From contig JACCTI010000109.1 of the NCBI GenBank assembly GCA_013812515.1, positions 1 to 5,282 on the forward strand: 5,282 nt of DNA, written 5' to 3'. Numbering within the stretch: the stretch's first letter is position 1; each line of letters begins with the position of its first letter. Origin of the DNA: Chthoniobacterales bacterium. Lineage in GTDB: Bacteria > Verrucomicrobiota > Verrucomicrobiia > Chthoniobacterales > UBA10450. This document shows, in pieces, positions 1-5,282 of this stretch. The translations under genes and the position numbers were made by a program. A model generated the notes under the pieces. That model saw nothing but the letters and a program-made list of their open reading frames with translations. It made no database searches and had not been told where the DNA came from.

Positions 1-458
1 AGCTTGGCTTGGAACTCGCGGCCATCCTTCAATTTCACATCGATCCGCTCTGCGCCTTCGAGGACATGGTTGTTCGTGAAGATGAACCCATCAGGCCGCA
101 CAATGAAGCCCGAGCCTTCGCTCTGCACAGGCTGCGGATTGCGCGGGGAGCGGCGAGAATTGTCGTCGGGTTCTTGACGCTGGAATAAGAGATCGTCCAG
201 GGAGGGATTCTCGCCGGCATCGTTCTTCTTCGTAACCTCGATGATGACCACACTCGGCGCGACGATCTCGAACACCTTCGTGAAGGCGCTGTTCAACTGA
301 TGCACCACGTCCTTCCCCGCTTCGGCGGATTCCGGTGCCACACTCGGCGTGGGCCCCGTCTCTGGTTGAGCAAGCGGCGGGGCCGCGTGCAACGCTGTTG
401 CCACGGTGAGGCATGCGAAAATTCGTAGAGCGTTTTGCATTACGTGGAACTTCGACAT
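1..458 (-). CDS. HtrA/Deg-family periplasmic serine protease, N-terminal part (3' end of gene beyond left edge)
   Basis: Trypsin-like protease of the HtrA/DegP/DegQ family, which degrades or chaperones misfolded envelope proteins. Only the first 152 codons lie in the window. Residues 8-30 form a signal peptide (short Arg-containing start, hydrophobic LRIFACLTVATAL, then small residues). After a linker comes the first protease strand, APSVVIIEVT (about 67-76), then a polar, Arg/Pro/Asp-rich segment (about 77-114) at the place of the family's LA loop, then GSGFIVRPDGFIFTNNHVLEGA. That segment holds the catalytic His (His131 in TNNHV) and is followed by the usual VKLKDGREFQAK strand. The catalytic Asp and the GNSGGP Ser motif, and any PDZ domains, lie outside the window. 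The ATG at 458 was chosen; the in-frame ATG at 440 also leaves an intact signal peptide, and neither has a clear ribosome binding site. The gene is divergent from kamA. Family call is firm; which Deg paralogue it is cannot be told. Confidence 0.9.
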   Translation of the reverse strand, partial: MSKFHVMQNALRIFACLTVATALHAAPPLAQPETGPTPSVAPESAEAGKDVVHQLNSAFTKVFEIVAPSVVIIEVTKKNDAGENPSLDDLLFQRQEPDDNSRRSPRNPQPVQSEGSGFIVRPDGFIFTNNHVLEGAERIDVKLKDGREFQAK

Positions 459-540
459 AGCCGGAACATAGCTGTTCAAACGCGAATTGGTAGGGCCGGC
501 GCTTGCGCTGTCCGCGGGCTATGTCGGCTTCGGCAATACT

Positions 541-659
541 TTCGCAGGTCTTACCCTGGCACCTGCCCTTTGCGTTCTACCGGTGCTGGTTCGACCGCAC
601 AGGGTCCGCCGCGCACCTCCCGGTGCCTGCATTGACACCATCTTTGCGGGTCTTAACCT
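541..659. repeat. Degenerate direct repeat pair, possible operator half-sites
   Basis: TTCGCAGGTCTTACCCT at 541-557 and TTTGCGGGTCTTAACCT at 643-659 match at 14 of 17 positions and are 102 bp apart. The second copy covers the place where a kamA -10 element would sit, and the first overlaps a GCAGGT/ACCTGC dyad. They could be binding sites for one regulator, but two imperfect copies in GC-rich DNA may also be chance. Confidence 0.25.
632..659 (+). promoter_or_regulatory. Weak sigma70-like promoter candidate for kamA
   Basis: A perfect TTGACA (632-637) is followed after 16 bp by TAACCT (654-659), which matches only three of six consensus -10 positions. Transcription would start about 10 nt before the kamA ATG at 678, giving an almost leaderless message. 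That would fit the absence of any Shine-Dalgarno sequence before that ATG. The poor -10 makes this tentative. Confidence 0.18.
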
Positions 660-677
660 TCGCCCTACAAAAACGAA

Positions 678-1886
678 ATGCGCACACTTGCCGCAAGCAA
701 ATTGGATGGGAAAGAATTCGTCTCACACGCGCCGGGCTACTGGCCCGATGTTCCGCTGGAACAGTGGAACGACTGGAAGTGGCAGCTGAAGAATCGCGTC
801 ACTTCGCTCCCGCAATTAGAAGAGCTGCTCGAGCTCTCCGACGATGAACGCAACGGCGTTCTCCTTTCTGGAACGAAGCTCGCGCTCGCCGTCACGCCGC
901 ACTTTTTCAACCTGATCGAGCGTGACAATCCCGATTGTCCGATCCGCCGTCAGGTCATTCCGCGCGTGGAGGAGAGCTGGGCTTCGCCTTACGACATGGC
1001 GGATCCGTGCGGTGAAGACTCCCACATGCCGGTGCCGGGTTTGGTTCATCGATATCCCGATCGCGTCCTGTTCCTCGTCACGGACCGCTGCGCGAGCTAC
1101 TGCCGCTACTGCACGCGAAGCCGAGTCGTGAGCGGAGTGGGAGAGCAGGAACTCCACACCGAGTTCGAAGACATTTATCGCTATCTCGAACAGCACACCG
1201 AAGTGCGCGACGTCCTTCTCTCCGGCGGCGACGCCTTGCTCTTCAGCGACGGTAAGCTCGAGAAGATTCTGAGCCGCCTGCGCGCGATTCCGCATCTCGA
1301 GTTTTTGCGCATCGGGACGCGCGTTCCAATCTTCCTCCCGCAACGCATCACACCCGAGCTTTGCCAGATGCTGCAGAAGTACCATCCGCTTTGGATGAGC
1401 GTCCATGTAAATCATCCGCGCGAGCTGACGACGGAAGTGAGGGCCGCGCTCGAGATGCTGGCCAATCACGGCATTCCGCTCGGGAACCAAAGCGTCCTGC
1501 TCGCAGGCGTGAACGACAATCTCGAGACTATGCGCACCCTCGTCCATAAGCTCCTGATGTGTCGCGTGCGGCCCTATTACATCTACCAGTGCGACCTCAT
1601 TAACGGCTCATCCCATCTGCGCAGCTCTGTCGCGAGAGGGATGGAAATTATCGAAGGCCTGCGCGGTCATACCACCGGTTACGCCGTGCCGCAGTTCGTT
1701 ATTGATGCGCCCGGCGGCGGGGGAAAAGTCCCGATCAATCCCGGCTACGTCCTCTACCACGACAACGAAAAGATCGTGATCCGGAATCACGAAGGTCAGA
1801 TCTTCGAATATCCCGAGACCGGTGGTGATCAGTCCGTGCAGTTCGCGCCGCAGCGCGAATATCACGACGAGTATTTGTTTTCGTAG
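678..1886 (+). CDS. kamA: KamA-family radical SAM, PLP-dependent aminomutase (lysine 2,3-aminomutase-like)
   Basis: A 402-residue cytoplasmic protein of the lysine 2,3-aminomutase family, which moves the alpha-amino group of L-lysine to the beta carbon using a [4Fe-4S] cluster, S-adenosylmethionine and PLP. Visible hallmarks: the N-terminal WNDWKWQLKNR block (30-40); PVPGLVHRYPDRVLFLVT (118-135) leading into the cluster motif CASYCRYC (Cys138, Cys142, Cys145); LSGGD (181-185) for SAM contact; PYYIYQCDL with Asp306; and VIDAPGGGGK with Asp343 and the PLP lysine Lys350. Asp306 and Asp343 correspond in spacing to Asp293 and Asp330 of the Clostridium subterminale enzyme, which hold the substrate lysine. 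This favours a lysine-type over a glutamate-type mutase, and the APGGGGK motif argues against EpmB. The C-terminus is short and lacks the CxCxxC zinc ligands, and the partner Cys268 position is Asn281. No Shine-Dalgarno is seen before the ATG. The exact substrate (free lysine or another amino acid) is not certain. Confidence 0.88.
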   Translation: MRTLAASKLDGKEFVSHAPGYWPDVPLEQWNDWKWQLKNRVTSLPQLEELLELSDDERNGVLLSGTKLALAVTPHFFNLIERDNPDCPIRRQVIPRVEESWASPYDMADPCGEDSHMPVPGLVHRYPDRVLFLVTDRCASYCRYCTRSRVVSGVGEQELHTEFEDIYRYLEQHTEVRDVLLSGGDALLFSDGKLEKILSRLRAIPHLEFLRIGTRVPIFLPQRITPELCQMLQKYHPLWMSVHVNHPRELTTEVRAALEMLANHGIPLGNQSVLLAGVNDNLETMRTLVHKLLMCRVRPYYIYQCDLINGSSHLRSSVARGMEIIEGLRGHTTGYAVPQFVIDAPGGGGKVPINPGYVLYHDNEKIVIRNHEGQIFEYPETGGDQSVQFAPQREYHDEYLFS

Positions 1887-1920
1887 CCGCTGGTGCGGCG
1901 AGCTCGCGCGCTTCCATTCG

Positions 1921-2244
1921 TTACGCTTCGGTGACTACGATCCGTTGAGCGATGTCGTGCCTCGCGACGATGCAGGTGTCCGCGTCGACGGCCCGTTCTG
2001 TGGCCGGGCGAGCTTTGAATTGCTCGATGAGTCCTGCGGCGTTCATCCCACCTTTTGGCGGACGCGCAAGTTGAGCCAGCAAGGAGGCAGGCGAAAGATG
2101 CTGCGCCAGAGATCCCGGTTTCTCGAGCGTCGTGTTTGACTCGTTAGGCGAAAGCGACGTCGCGAGAGGAAAAGAGAGCGCCAGCCTTGACGGGCGCGCG
2201 AAGATTGATGTTATCGCGTCTGCTTCCGCCGTGGCTTCTCGCAA
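1921..2244 (-). CDS. Doubtful small ORF, unknown product
   Basis: An unrecognised open frame of 107 codons from a TTG at 2244. A shorter reading of 41 residues starts at the ATG at 2046, preceded closely by AAGGTGGG, a plausible but very tightly spaced ribosome binding site. If real it would converge on kamA (34 bases between the stops) and be divergent from actA, which is a sensible arrangement. Codon third positions in the last 40 codons are mostly G or C. There is no signal peptide, cysteine motif or known domain, and other frames of the same stretch are also open, so chance or a decayed gene is at least as likely. Confidence 0.2.
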   Translation of the reverse strand: MREATAEADAITSIFARPSRLALSFPLATSLSPNESNTTLEKPGSLAQHLSPASLLAQLARPPKGGMNAAGLIEQFKARPATERAVDADTCIVARHDIAQRIVVTEA

Positions 2245-2372
2245 AAGGAATGGCGCGCTGGCTTAGTGGCGGAATCCAACTGGTGAACGAATTTTCTTTT
2301 GCAGTCGCCATGCCGGTTCATAGAGTTGCCGCCACGGTGCCTTCCCACGTCTCATTTTTGCCTTCTCAGAGT

Positions 2373-2405
2373 GGGAGCGAAGGACGTCCTGCCGAGTCTG
2401 CTCCC
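2373..2405. repeat. Small dyad upstream of actA, possible diverged copy of the actA-actB intergenic repeat
   Basis: GGGAGC (2373-2378) pairs with GCTCCC (2400-2405), and the loop contains the perfect palindrome AGGACGTCCT (2381-2390). The left part, GGAGC followed by GGACGTCCTGCC, aligns with one gap to the GGAGCAC-GGGCGTCCCGCC unit (reverse-complement sense) of the repeat at 3204-3313, with most positions identical. It sits 55 bases before the actA start, so it would lie in the 5' leader or next to the promoter. Confidence 0.35.
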
Positions 2406-2460
2406 TCGTTTGTAGATTGGCGAATGCCTTCGGGAGAGACCGCGGTTCGCTGATCCAGAT

Positions 2461-3186
2461 ATGGCGAACTTCTTTCCACGCTGGTCAAATTGGCTTCCTC
2501 TTAAACTGCTCGTCTGCGTAGTGACGATCGTAATGGGATTGACCGCCGCGACCTGGTATTACGTTACGCCGAAATACACGCGCGTCGGCTATGAACCGAT
2601 TCAGCCGGTGCCGTTCCCTCACGATCTGCACGTTTCGCAGCTTGGGATGGATTGCCGTTACTGCCACAGCTTCGTGGATGTGGCGGCGCATTCGAATTTG
2701 CCGACCACTCAGACCTGCATGGCCTGTCACCAGCAGGTGCAAAAAGAGAATCCGAAGCTCGAGCCGGTGCGCGCGAGTTGGAAGACTGGCCAACCGATCG
2801 AGTGGGTGCAGATTCATCGCACACCGGATTACGTTTTCTACAATCACGCGGCGCATGTGAATCGCGGCATCAGTTGCGCTGCTTGCCACGGCCAGGTCAA
2901 TCAAATGCCAGTTGTTTATCACGCGAAGCCGCACAGCATGGCCTGGTGCCTTGAATGCCATCGGAACCCGGAGAATTTCCTGCGCCCGGAAGATCAGATC
3001 ACAAATCTGGATTGGAAACCGGATGACGTGCAGCCGGCCGCGTTCGTCGCGAAGTACGGCCAGCCGAAAGATGCGAGTGAGGATTGGTCGCAGAAGCAAA
3101 AGCTCTCGCAGCGGGAGATTGGTCAGACTTTGAAGGAACGTTGGAACATTCAGCCGCCGCTTAATTGCCAGGGATGTCACCGATGA
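2461..3186 (+). CDS. actA: Alternative complex III pentaheme cytochrome c subunit ActA
   Basis: A 241-residue membrane-anchored multiheme cytochrome c, the electron-carrying subunit of alternative complex III, which oxidises menaquinol/quinol in place of the bc1 complex. One hydrophobic segment (about residues 12-33) near the N-terminus acts as an uncleaved signal-anchor, placing the rest in the periplasm. Five CxxCH heme-attachment motifs are present: CRYCH (65-69), CMACH (86-90), CAACH (139-143), CLECH (163-167) and CQGCH (236-240, one residue before the end). Extra histidines (for example His54, His57, His119, His129, His132, His154, His158) are candidate distal axial ligands. Five hemes in about 240 residues and an actB gene directly downstream match the ActA of characterised ACIII complexes. 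The last motif being almost terminal shows that the protein is complete. The ATG has no clear Shine-Dalgarno. A NrfH/cytochrome c3-type electron carrier is the alternative, but the neighbour makes ActA much more likely. Confidence 0.92.
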   Translation: MANFFPRWSNWLPLKLLVCVVTIVMGLTAATWYYVTPKYTRVGYEPIQPVPFPHDLHVSQLGMDCRYCHSFVDVAAHSNLPTTQTCMACHQQVQKENPKLEPVRASWKTGQPIEWVQIHRTPDYVFYNHAAHVNRGISCAACHGQVNQMPVVYHAKPHSMAWCLECHRNPENFLRPEDQITNLDWKPDDVQPAAFVAKYGQPKDASEDWSQKQKLSQREIGQTLKERWNIQPPLNCQGCHR

Positions 3187-3232
3187 GCGCGAGTACCGAC
3201 TGTTGGAGCACGGCCGTCTTGGTTGTGCGGAC

Positions 3233-3258
3233 CGCGGGCGTCTCGCCTGCGCGTTTTT
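3233..3258 (+). terminator. Terminator-like hairpin with T-run inside the actA-actB gap
   Basis: CGCGGGCG (3233-3240) pairs with CGCCTGCG (3244-3251) as 8 base pairs, one of them a G-U wobble, around a 3-base loop TCT. Two bases later comes TTTTT (3254-3258), then CTTAT. This is the geometry of a rho-independent terminator reading in the actA to actB direction. It lies 47 bases after the actA stop and is embedded in the left arm and loop of the larger palindrome, so the two folds would compete. It might reduce rather than stop read-through into actB. Confidence 0.45.
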
Positions 3259-3266
3259 CTTATCCG

Positions 3267-3307
3267 ACAGGCGGGACGCCCGTCGGCCACACAGGCGGGA
3301 CGCCCGT
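3267..3307. repeat. Tandem direct repeat, two identical 17-bp units, 24-bp period
   Basis: ACAGGCGGGACGCCCGT occurs at 3267-3283 and 3291-3307 without mismatch, separated by CGGCCAC. The second unit runs on into GTGCTCCA, which closes the large palindrome. These are the best-preserved units of the element. Confidence 0.85.
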
Positions 3308-3312
3308 GCTCC

Positions 3313-3317
3313 AGGGA
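3313..3317 (+). promoter_or_regulatory. Ribosome binding site of actB
   Basis: AGGGA lies 8 bases before the ATG at 3326, a normal Shine-Dalgarno spacing, and it supports this start. Its first base is the last base of the palindromic repeat's right arm, so folding of that arm could affect access of ribosomes to actB. Confidence 0.45.
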
Positions 3318-3325
3318 TCGTTCAC

Positions 3326-5282
3326 ATGAAACGCGTCTTCGAACATCCTGCGGAAGCGCAAACCGGAAAGCGCTACTGGCGGAGCGTCGGCGAGCTGAGC
3401 GACACCCCCGAGTTCCGTGCTTGGCTCGAGAAAGAATTCCCCGCCGGGGCGGCGCAGATGGAAGGCGACGAGTGGTCGCGGCGCGGCTTTTTGAAATTGA
3501 TGGGCGCGTCGATGGCGCTCGCGGGGCTTGGACTGAGCAGTTGCCGGCGTCCCGAAGCCCACCTGCTTCCATTCTCGAAAAGCGTGGAATGGGCCATTCC
3601 GGGTAAGCCGCTCTTCTACGCGACGGCAATGCCGCGCCGGACCGGTGCTCTTCCGCTTGTCGTCGGGACGGTCGACGGACGTCCGATTAAAATCGACGGC
3701 AACCCGCTGCATCCCGCGAGTGGGGGCGCCACCGACGCCTTCGCCCAAGCTTCTATCTTGGATCTCTACGATCCCGCGCGTTCGCAGCGTTTTGTGGAGA
3801 ACGGTAAGACGAGCGATCGCGGCGCATTTGACGCTTACCTCGCTGATTTGCGCGATAAAATGGCCGCGGACGGCGGCGCGAGCACGGCCTTTCTCGTCGA
3901 GGAAACTCTTTCGCCCACTCGCGAGCGCCTGCGCGGCGAGCTCGAGAAGATGTTCCCGCGAATGCGCTGGGCGCAGTACGACCCGCTCCTCAGTGAAGCG
4001 CCAAATTTCGGCACCCAGATTTCTTTTGGTGATAACTCGCGCGTCATTCCCCGCTTTGACCGCGCGGATGTCGTTCTCGCGCTGGACAGTGATTTCCTCG
4101 ATTGCGGCGAAGGCGATGTCGCCTCCTCGCGTGCCTTCGCTTCGCGTCGCCGCGTCACGGCGGCGAAGGACACCATGAACCGGCTTTATGTCGTGGAGAA
4201 TCGCTACTCGCTCACCGGCGCAATGGCCGATCATCGCCTGCGCATTCCGGCGAGCCAGATTCCGGCATTTACGCACGCGCTCGCCGGCAAGATTGCGGCC
4301 GCGACCGGTGATGGGGGACTCGGCTCCGTGATCGCAACGTTAACTCCGGCGGCGGGAGCGATGCAGTTCGACGATCGTTGGCTGACGGAGTGCGCCAACG
4401 ACCTGATCAGCAAATCGGGGGCGAGCATCGTCATTGCCGGTCCGCATCAGCCGGTCGTGGTGCAGTTGATGGTTTACGGAATCAACGCCGCGCTTAAAAA
4501 CGTCGGCACGACCTTGCTGATTCGTGAATTTCCGCGCAATCCAAAGACGAACAGCATTCTCCAGCTTGCTTCCGAGATCAGCGCTGGCCGGATCAAACAG
4601 CTCTTTATCCTCGGGGGAGATCCGGTTTACAACGCGCCCTGCGGTCTGGCGGAAGACCGCGAGACCAGGCAACCGCTGAACTGGGCGGACCTGCAAAAGA
4701 CGGTGCCGGATGTCGTCCGCGTTGGTTATTACGAGGACTCGACCTCCGCTCTCAGCCGCTGGCATATTCCAGCTGCGCATTATCTCGAGAGCTGGGGCGA
4801 CGCACTGACTTCGGAGGGCGCTTATCTGGCGATTCAGCCGATGATTTTGCCGCTCTTTGGCGGAGTTTCCGACATTGAATTCCTGAATGATTTGCTAGGG
4901 CAGCCACGCCTTGATGGACCGGGACTCGTGCAGGAGACATTCCGCGCGACGGCTCCGCTGGGAGATCTCGACGTCGCCTGGTCGAAGCTGCTGCGCGATG
5001 GATTCGCCGCGCACATTCCGCTGCGCGACAAGCCGCCAACGTTCAACGGGAACGCCGCCGGCGGGGTCGCGCATACTCTTTGGTCCTCGCCACCGGCGCC
5101 AACTCCCGATTCGCCCGAGATTGTTCTGGTGCGGAGCTACTCCGTCGATGACGGGCGTTACATCAACAATGGCTGGCTCCAGGAAATGCCCGATCCGGTG
5201 ACGAAACTCACCTGGGACAACGCCGCGCTCATGAGTCCCGCGTTCGCCCGCCACATCGGGGTTGAAACAGGCGACCTCATTC
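3326..5282 (+). CDS. actB: Alternative complex III iron-sulfur/molybdopterin-oxidoreductase-like subunit ActB, N-terminal part (3' end beyond right edge)
   Basis: The first 652 codons of ActB, the large periplasmic subunit of alternative complex III, open to the window edge. Residues 15-45 (YWRSVGELSDTPEFRAWLEK and onward) form the extended leader typical of Tat-variant molybdopterin oxidoreductases. It is followed by the twin-arginine motif SRRGFLK (51-57), a hydrophobic stretch (58-70) and LSSC with Cys73, a lipobox-like site that could anchor the mature protein by lipid. From about residue 85 the sequence has the fold signature of the molybdopterin oxidoreductase catalytic subunit (VDGRPIKIDGNPLHPAS; IKQLFILGGDPVYNAP; DSTSALSRWHIPAAHYLESWGD). 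There is no CxxCxxxC cluster motif at its start; the only cysteines are 73, 260, 356 and 439. This fits the cofactor-free B1 domain of ActB. The iron-sulfur B2 domain (three [4Fe-4S] and one [3Fe-4S] in known complexes) should lie beyond the edge. It follows actA on the same strand after a 139-base gap. Confidence 0.93.
   Translation, partial: MKRVFEHPAEAQTGKRYWRSVGELSDTPEFRAWLEKEFPAGAAQMEGDEWSRRGFLKLMGASMALAGLGLSSCRRPEAHLLPFSKSVEWAIPGKPLFYATAMPRRTGALPLVVGTVDGRPIKIDGNPLHPASGGATDAFAQASILDLYDPARSQRFVENGKTSDRGAFDAYLADLRDKMAADGGASTAFLVEETLSPTRERLRGELEKMFPRMRWAQYDPLLSEAPNFGTQISFGDNSRVIPRFDRADVVLALDSDFLDCGEGDVASSRAFASRRRVTAAKDTMNRLYVVENRYSLTGAMADHRLRIPASQIPAFTHALAGKIAAATGDGGLGSVIATLTPAAGAMQFDDRWLTECANDLISKSGASIVIAGPHQPVVVQLMVYGINAALKNVGTTLLIREFPRNPKTNSILQLASEISAGRIKQLFILGGDPVYNAPCGLAEDRETRQPLNWADLQKTVPDVVRVGYYEDSTSALSRWHIPAAHYLESWGDALTSEGAYLAIQPMILPLFGGVSDIEFLNDLLGQPRLDGPGLVQETFRATAPLGDLDVAWSKLLRDGFAAHIPLRDKPPTFNGNAAGGVAHTLWSSPPAPTPDSPEIVLVRSYSVDDGRYINNGWLQEMPDPVTKLTWDNAALMSPAFARHIGVETGDLI

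Larger units (their letters stand above)
459..677. other. Divergent intergenic region between the htrA-like gene and kamA
   Basis: No credible gene lies here; short open frames in both directions have atypical composition and no family resemblance. The region must carry the 5' signals of both flanking, divergently transcribed genes. It contains a degenerate 17-bp direct repeat (541-557 and 643-659), a 6-bp inverted repeat GCAGGT/ACCTGC (544-549 and 561-566), and a TTGACA hexamer at 632-637. Confidence 0.6.
1887..2460. other. Long stretch without a convincing gene, between kamA and actA
   Basis: About 570 bases. Open frames of 60-110 codons exist on both strands, but they overlap each other, mostly begin with TTG, and resemble no family I know. 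The best is on the minus strand (1921-2244), listed separately with low confidence. No strong rho-independent terminator follows kamA; only a 4-bp CCGC/GCGG stem (1887-1898) and CGAGCTCG (1899-1906) are present. A perfect 10-bp palindrome GCGACGTCGC lies at 2153-2162. The last 180 bases should contain the actA promoter. The best sigma70-like match I found, TTGCAG (2299-2304), 16 bp, TAGAGT (2321-2326), is weak. A small dyad at 2373-2405 is listed as a repeat. Confidence 0.55.
3204..3313. repeat. 110-bp imperfect palindromic intergenic repeat between actA and actB
   Basis: The left arm (3204-3249) and the reverse complement of the right arm (3268-3313) are both 46 bases and align without gaps, matching at 36 of 46 positions around an 18-base loop (3250-3267). 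The right arm consists of two copies of ACAGGCGGGACGCCCGT; the left arm holds two inverted, more diverged units, one of them GCGGGCGTCTCGCCTG. Each unit has a mini-dyad GGCG-NNN-CGCC. In RNA this would fold into a long stable hairpin within the actAB transcript. Composition and unit resemble dispersed GC-rich palindromes that I recall from Verrucomicrobiota genomes; that link is recollection, not a search result. Confidence 0.8.

Noticed and set aside
487..847. Plus-strand open frames overlapping the start of kamA
   Set aside because: They run out of frame into kamA, show no family resemblance, and lie over the divergent promoter region.
816..1547. Minus-strand open frame of 243 codons
   Set aside because: It lies wholly opposite kamA, whose catalytic motifs fix the coding strand, and its His/Arg/Ala-rich composition is typical of an antisense shadow.
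2250..2340. tRNA-like string TGGCTTAGTGGCGGAATC resembling a D-arm
   Set aside because: No acceptor stem pairs across a 75-90 base span, there is no proper anticodon arm, and the downstream CGGTTCATAGAGT does not fit a T-arm.
2187..2453. Plus-strand open frame of 88 codons ending just before actA
   Set aside because: TTG start without a ribosome binding site, no recognisable domain, and it spans the region expected to carry the actA promoter and leader.
2485..3180. Minus-strand open frame of 231 codons
   Set aside because: It is antisense to the pentaheme cytochrome gene, where five CxxCH motifs on the plus strand settle the coding frame.
3267..3307. Two identical 17-bp repeats as a possible CRISPR remnant
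   Set aside because: The units are separated by only 7 bases, are part of a larger palindrome, and no cas gene is present.
3260..4276. Minus-strand open frame of 338 codons
   Set aside because: It is antisense to actB, whose frame has clear family hallmarks, and its C-terminal STGVPPVWPTGVPPVG merely translates the tandem repeat. The open frame is a by-product of GC-rich codon use.

Overview
The window reads as a chromosomal segment from a GC-rich Gram-negative bacterium, most likely a Verrucomicrobiota member of the Chthoniobacterales/Spartobacteria soil type. Three things point there. It has the start of an alternative complex III (ACIII) operon whose ActB carries an extended N-terminal Tat leader. 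The gap between actA and actB holds a GGCGGGACGCCCGT-type palindromic repeat; its reverse strand would read TGVPPV, a peptide I recall as a frequent spurious translation in that phylum. Shine-Dalgarno signals are weak. The taxonomy is an inference and was not searched.

Layout, left to right. Positions 1-458 (minus strand) hold the N-terminal part of an HtrA/Deg-type periplasmic serine protease that runs off the left edge. Positions 459-677 are a divergent intergenic region with a degenerate 17-bp direct repeat. Positions 678-1886 (plus) are a complete KamA-type (lysine 2,3-aminomutase family) radical SAM/PLP protein. Positions 1887-2460 are about 570 bases without a convincing gene, holding only a doubtful minus-strand ORF and, near the end, a small dyad resembling the repeat found further on. 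Positions 2461-3186 (plus) are a membrane-anchored pentaheme cytochrome c, ActA of ACIII. Positions 3187-3325 are an intergenic gap almost filled by a 110-bp imperfect palindrome that also contains a terminator-like hairpin. Positions 3326-5282 (plus) are the first 652 codons of ActB, which runs off the right edge.

How the genes work together. actA and actB are the first two subunits of a quinol-oxidising complex that replaces cytochrome bc1: ActB is the iron-sulfur subunit and ActA carries electrons over five c-type hemes toward the acceptor. The remaining act genes would be expected just right of the window. The protease and KamA genes are divergently transcribed and have no evident functional link to ACIII.

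I do not see a clearly new system. The points most worth a second look are the repeat and terminator-like structure between actA and actB, and a KamA protein that keeps the lysine-binding residues but lacks all four cysteines of the intersubunit zinc site.
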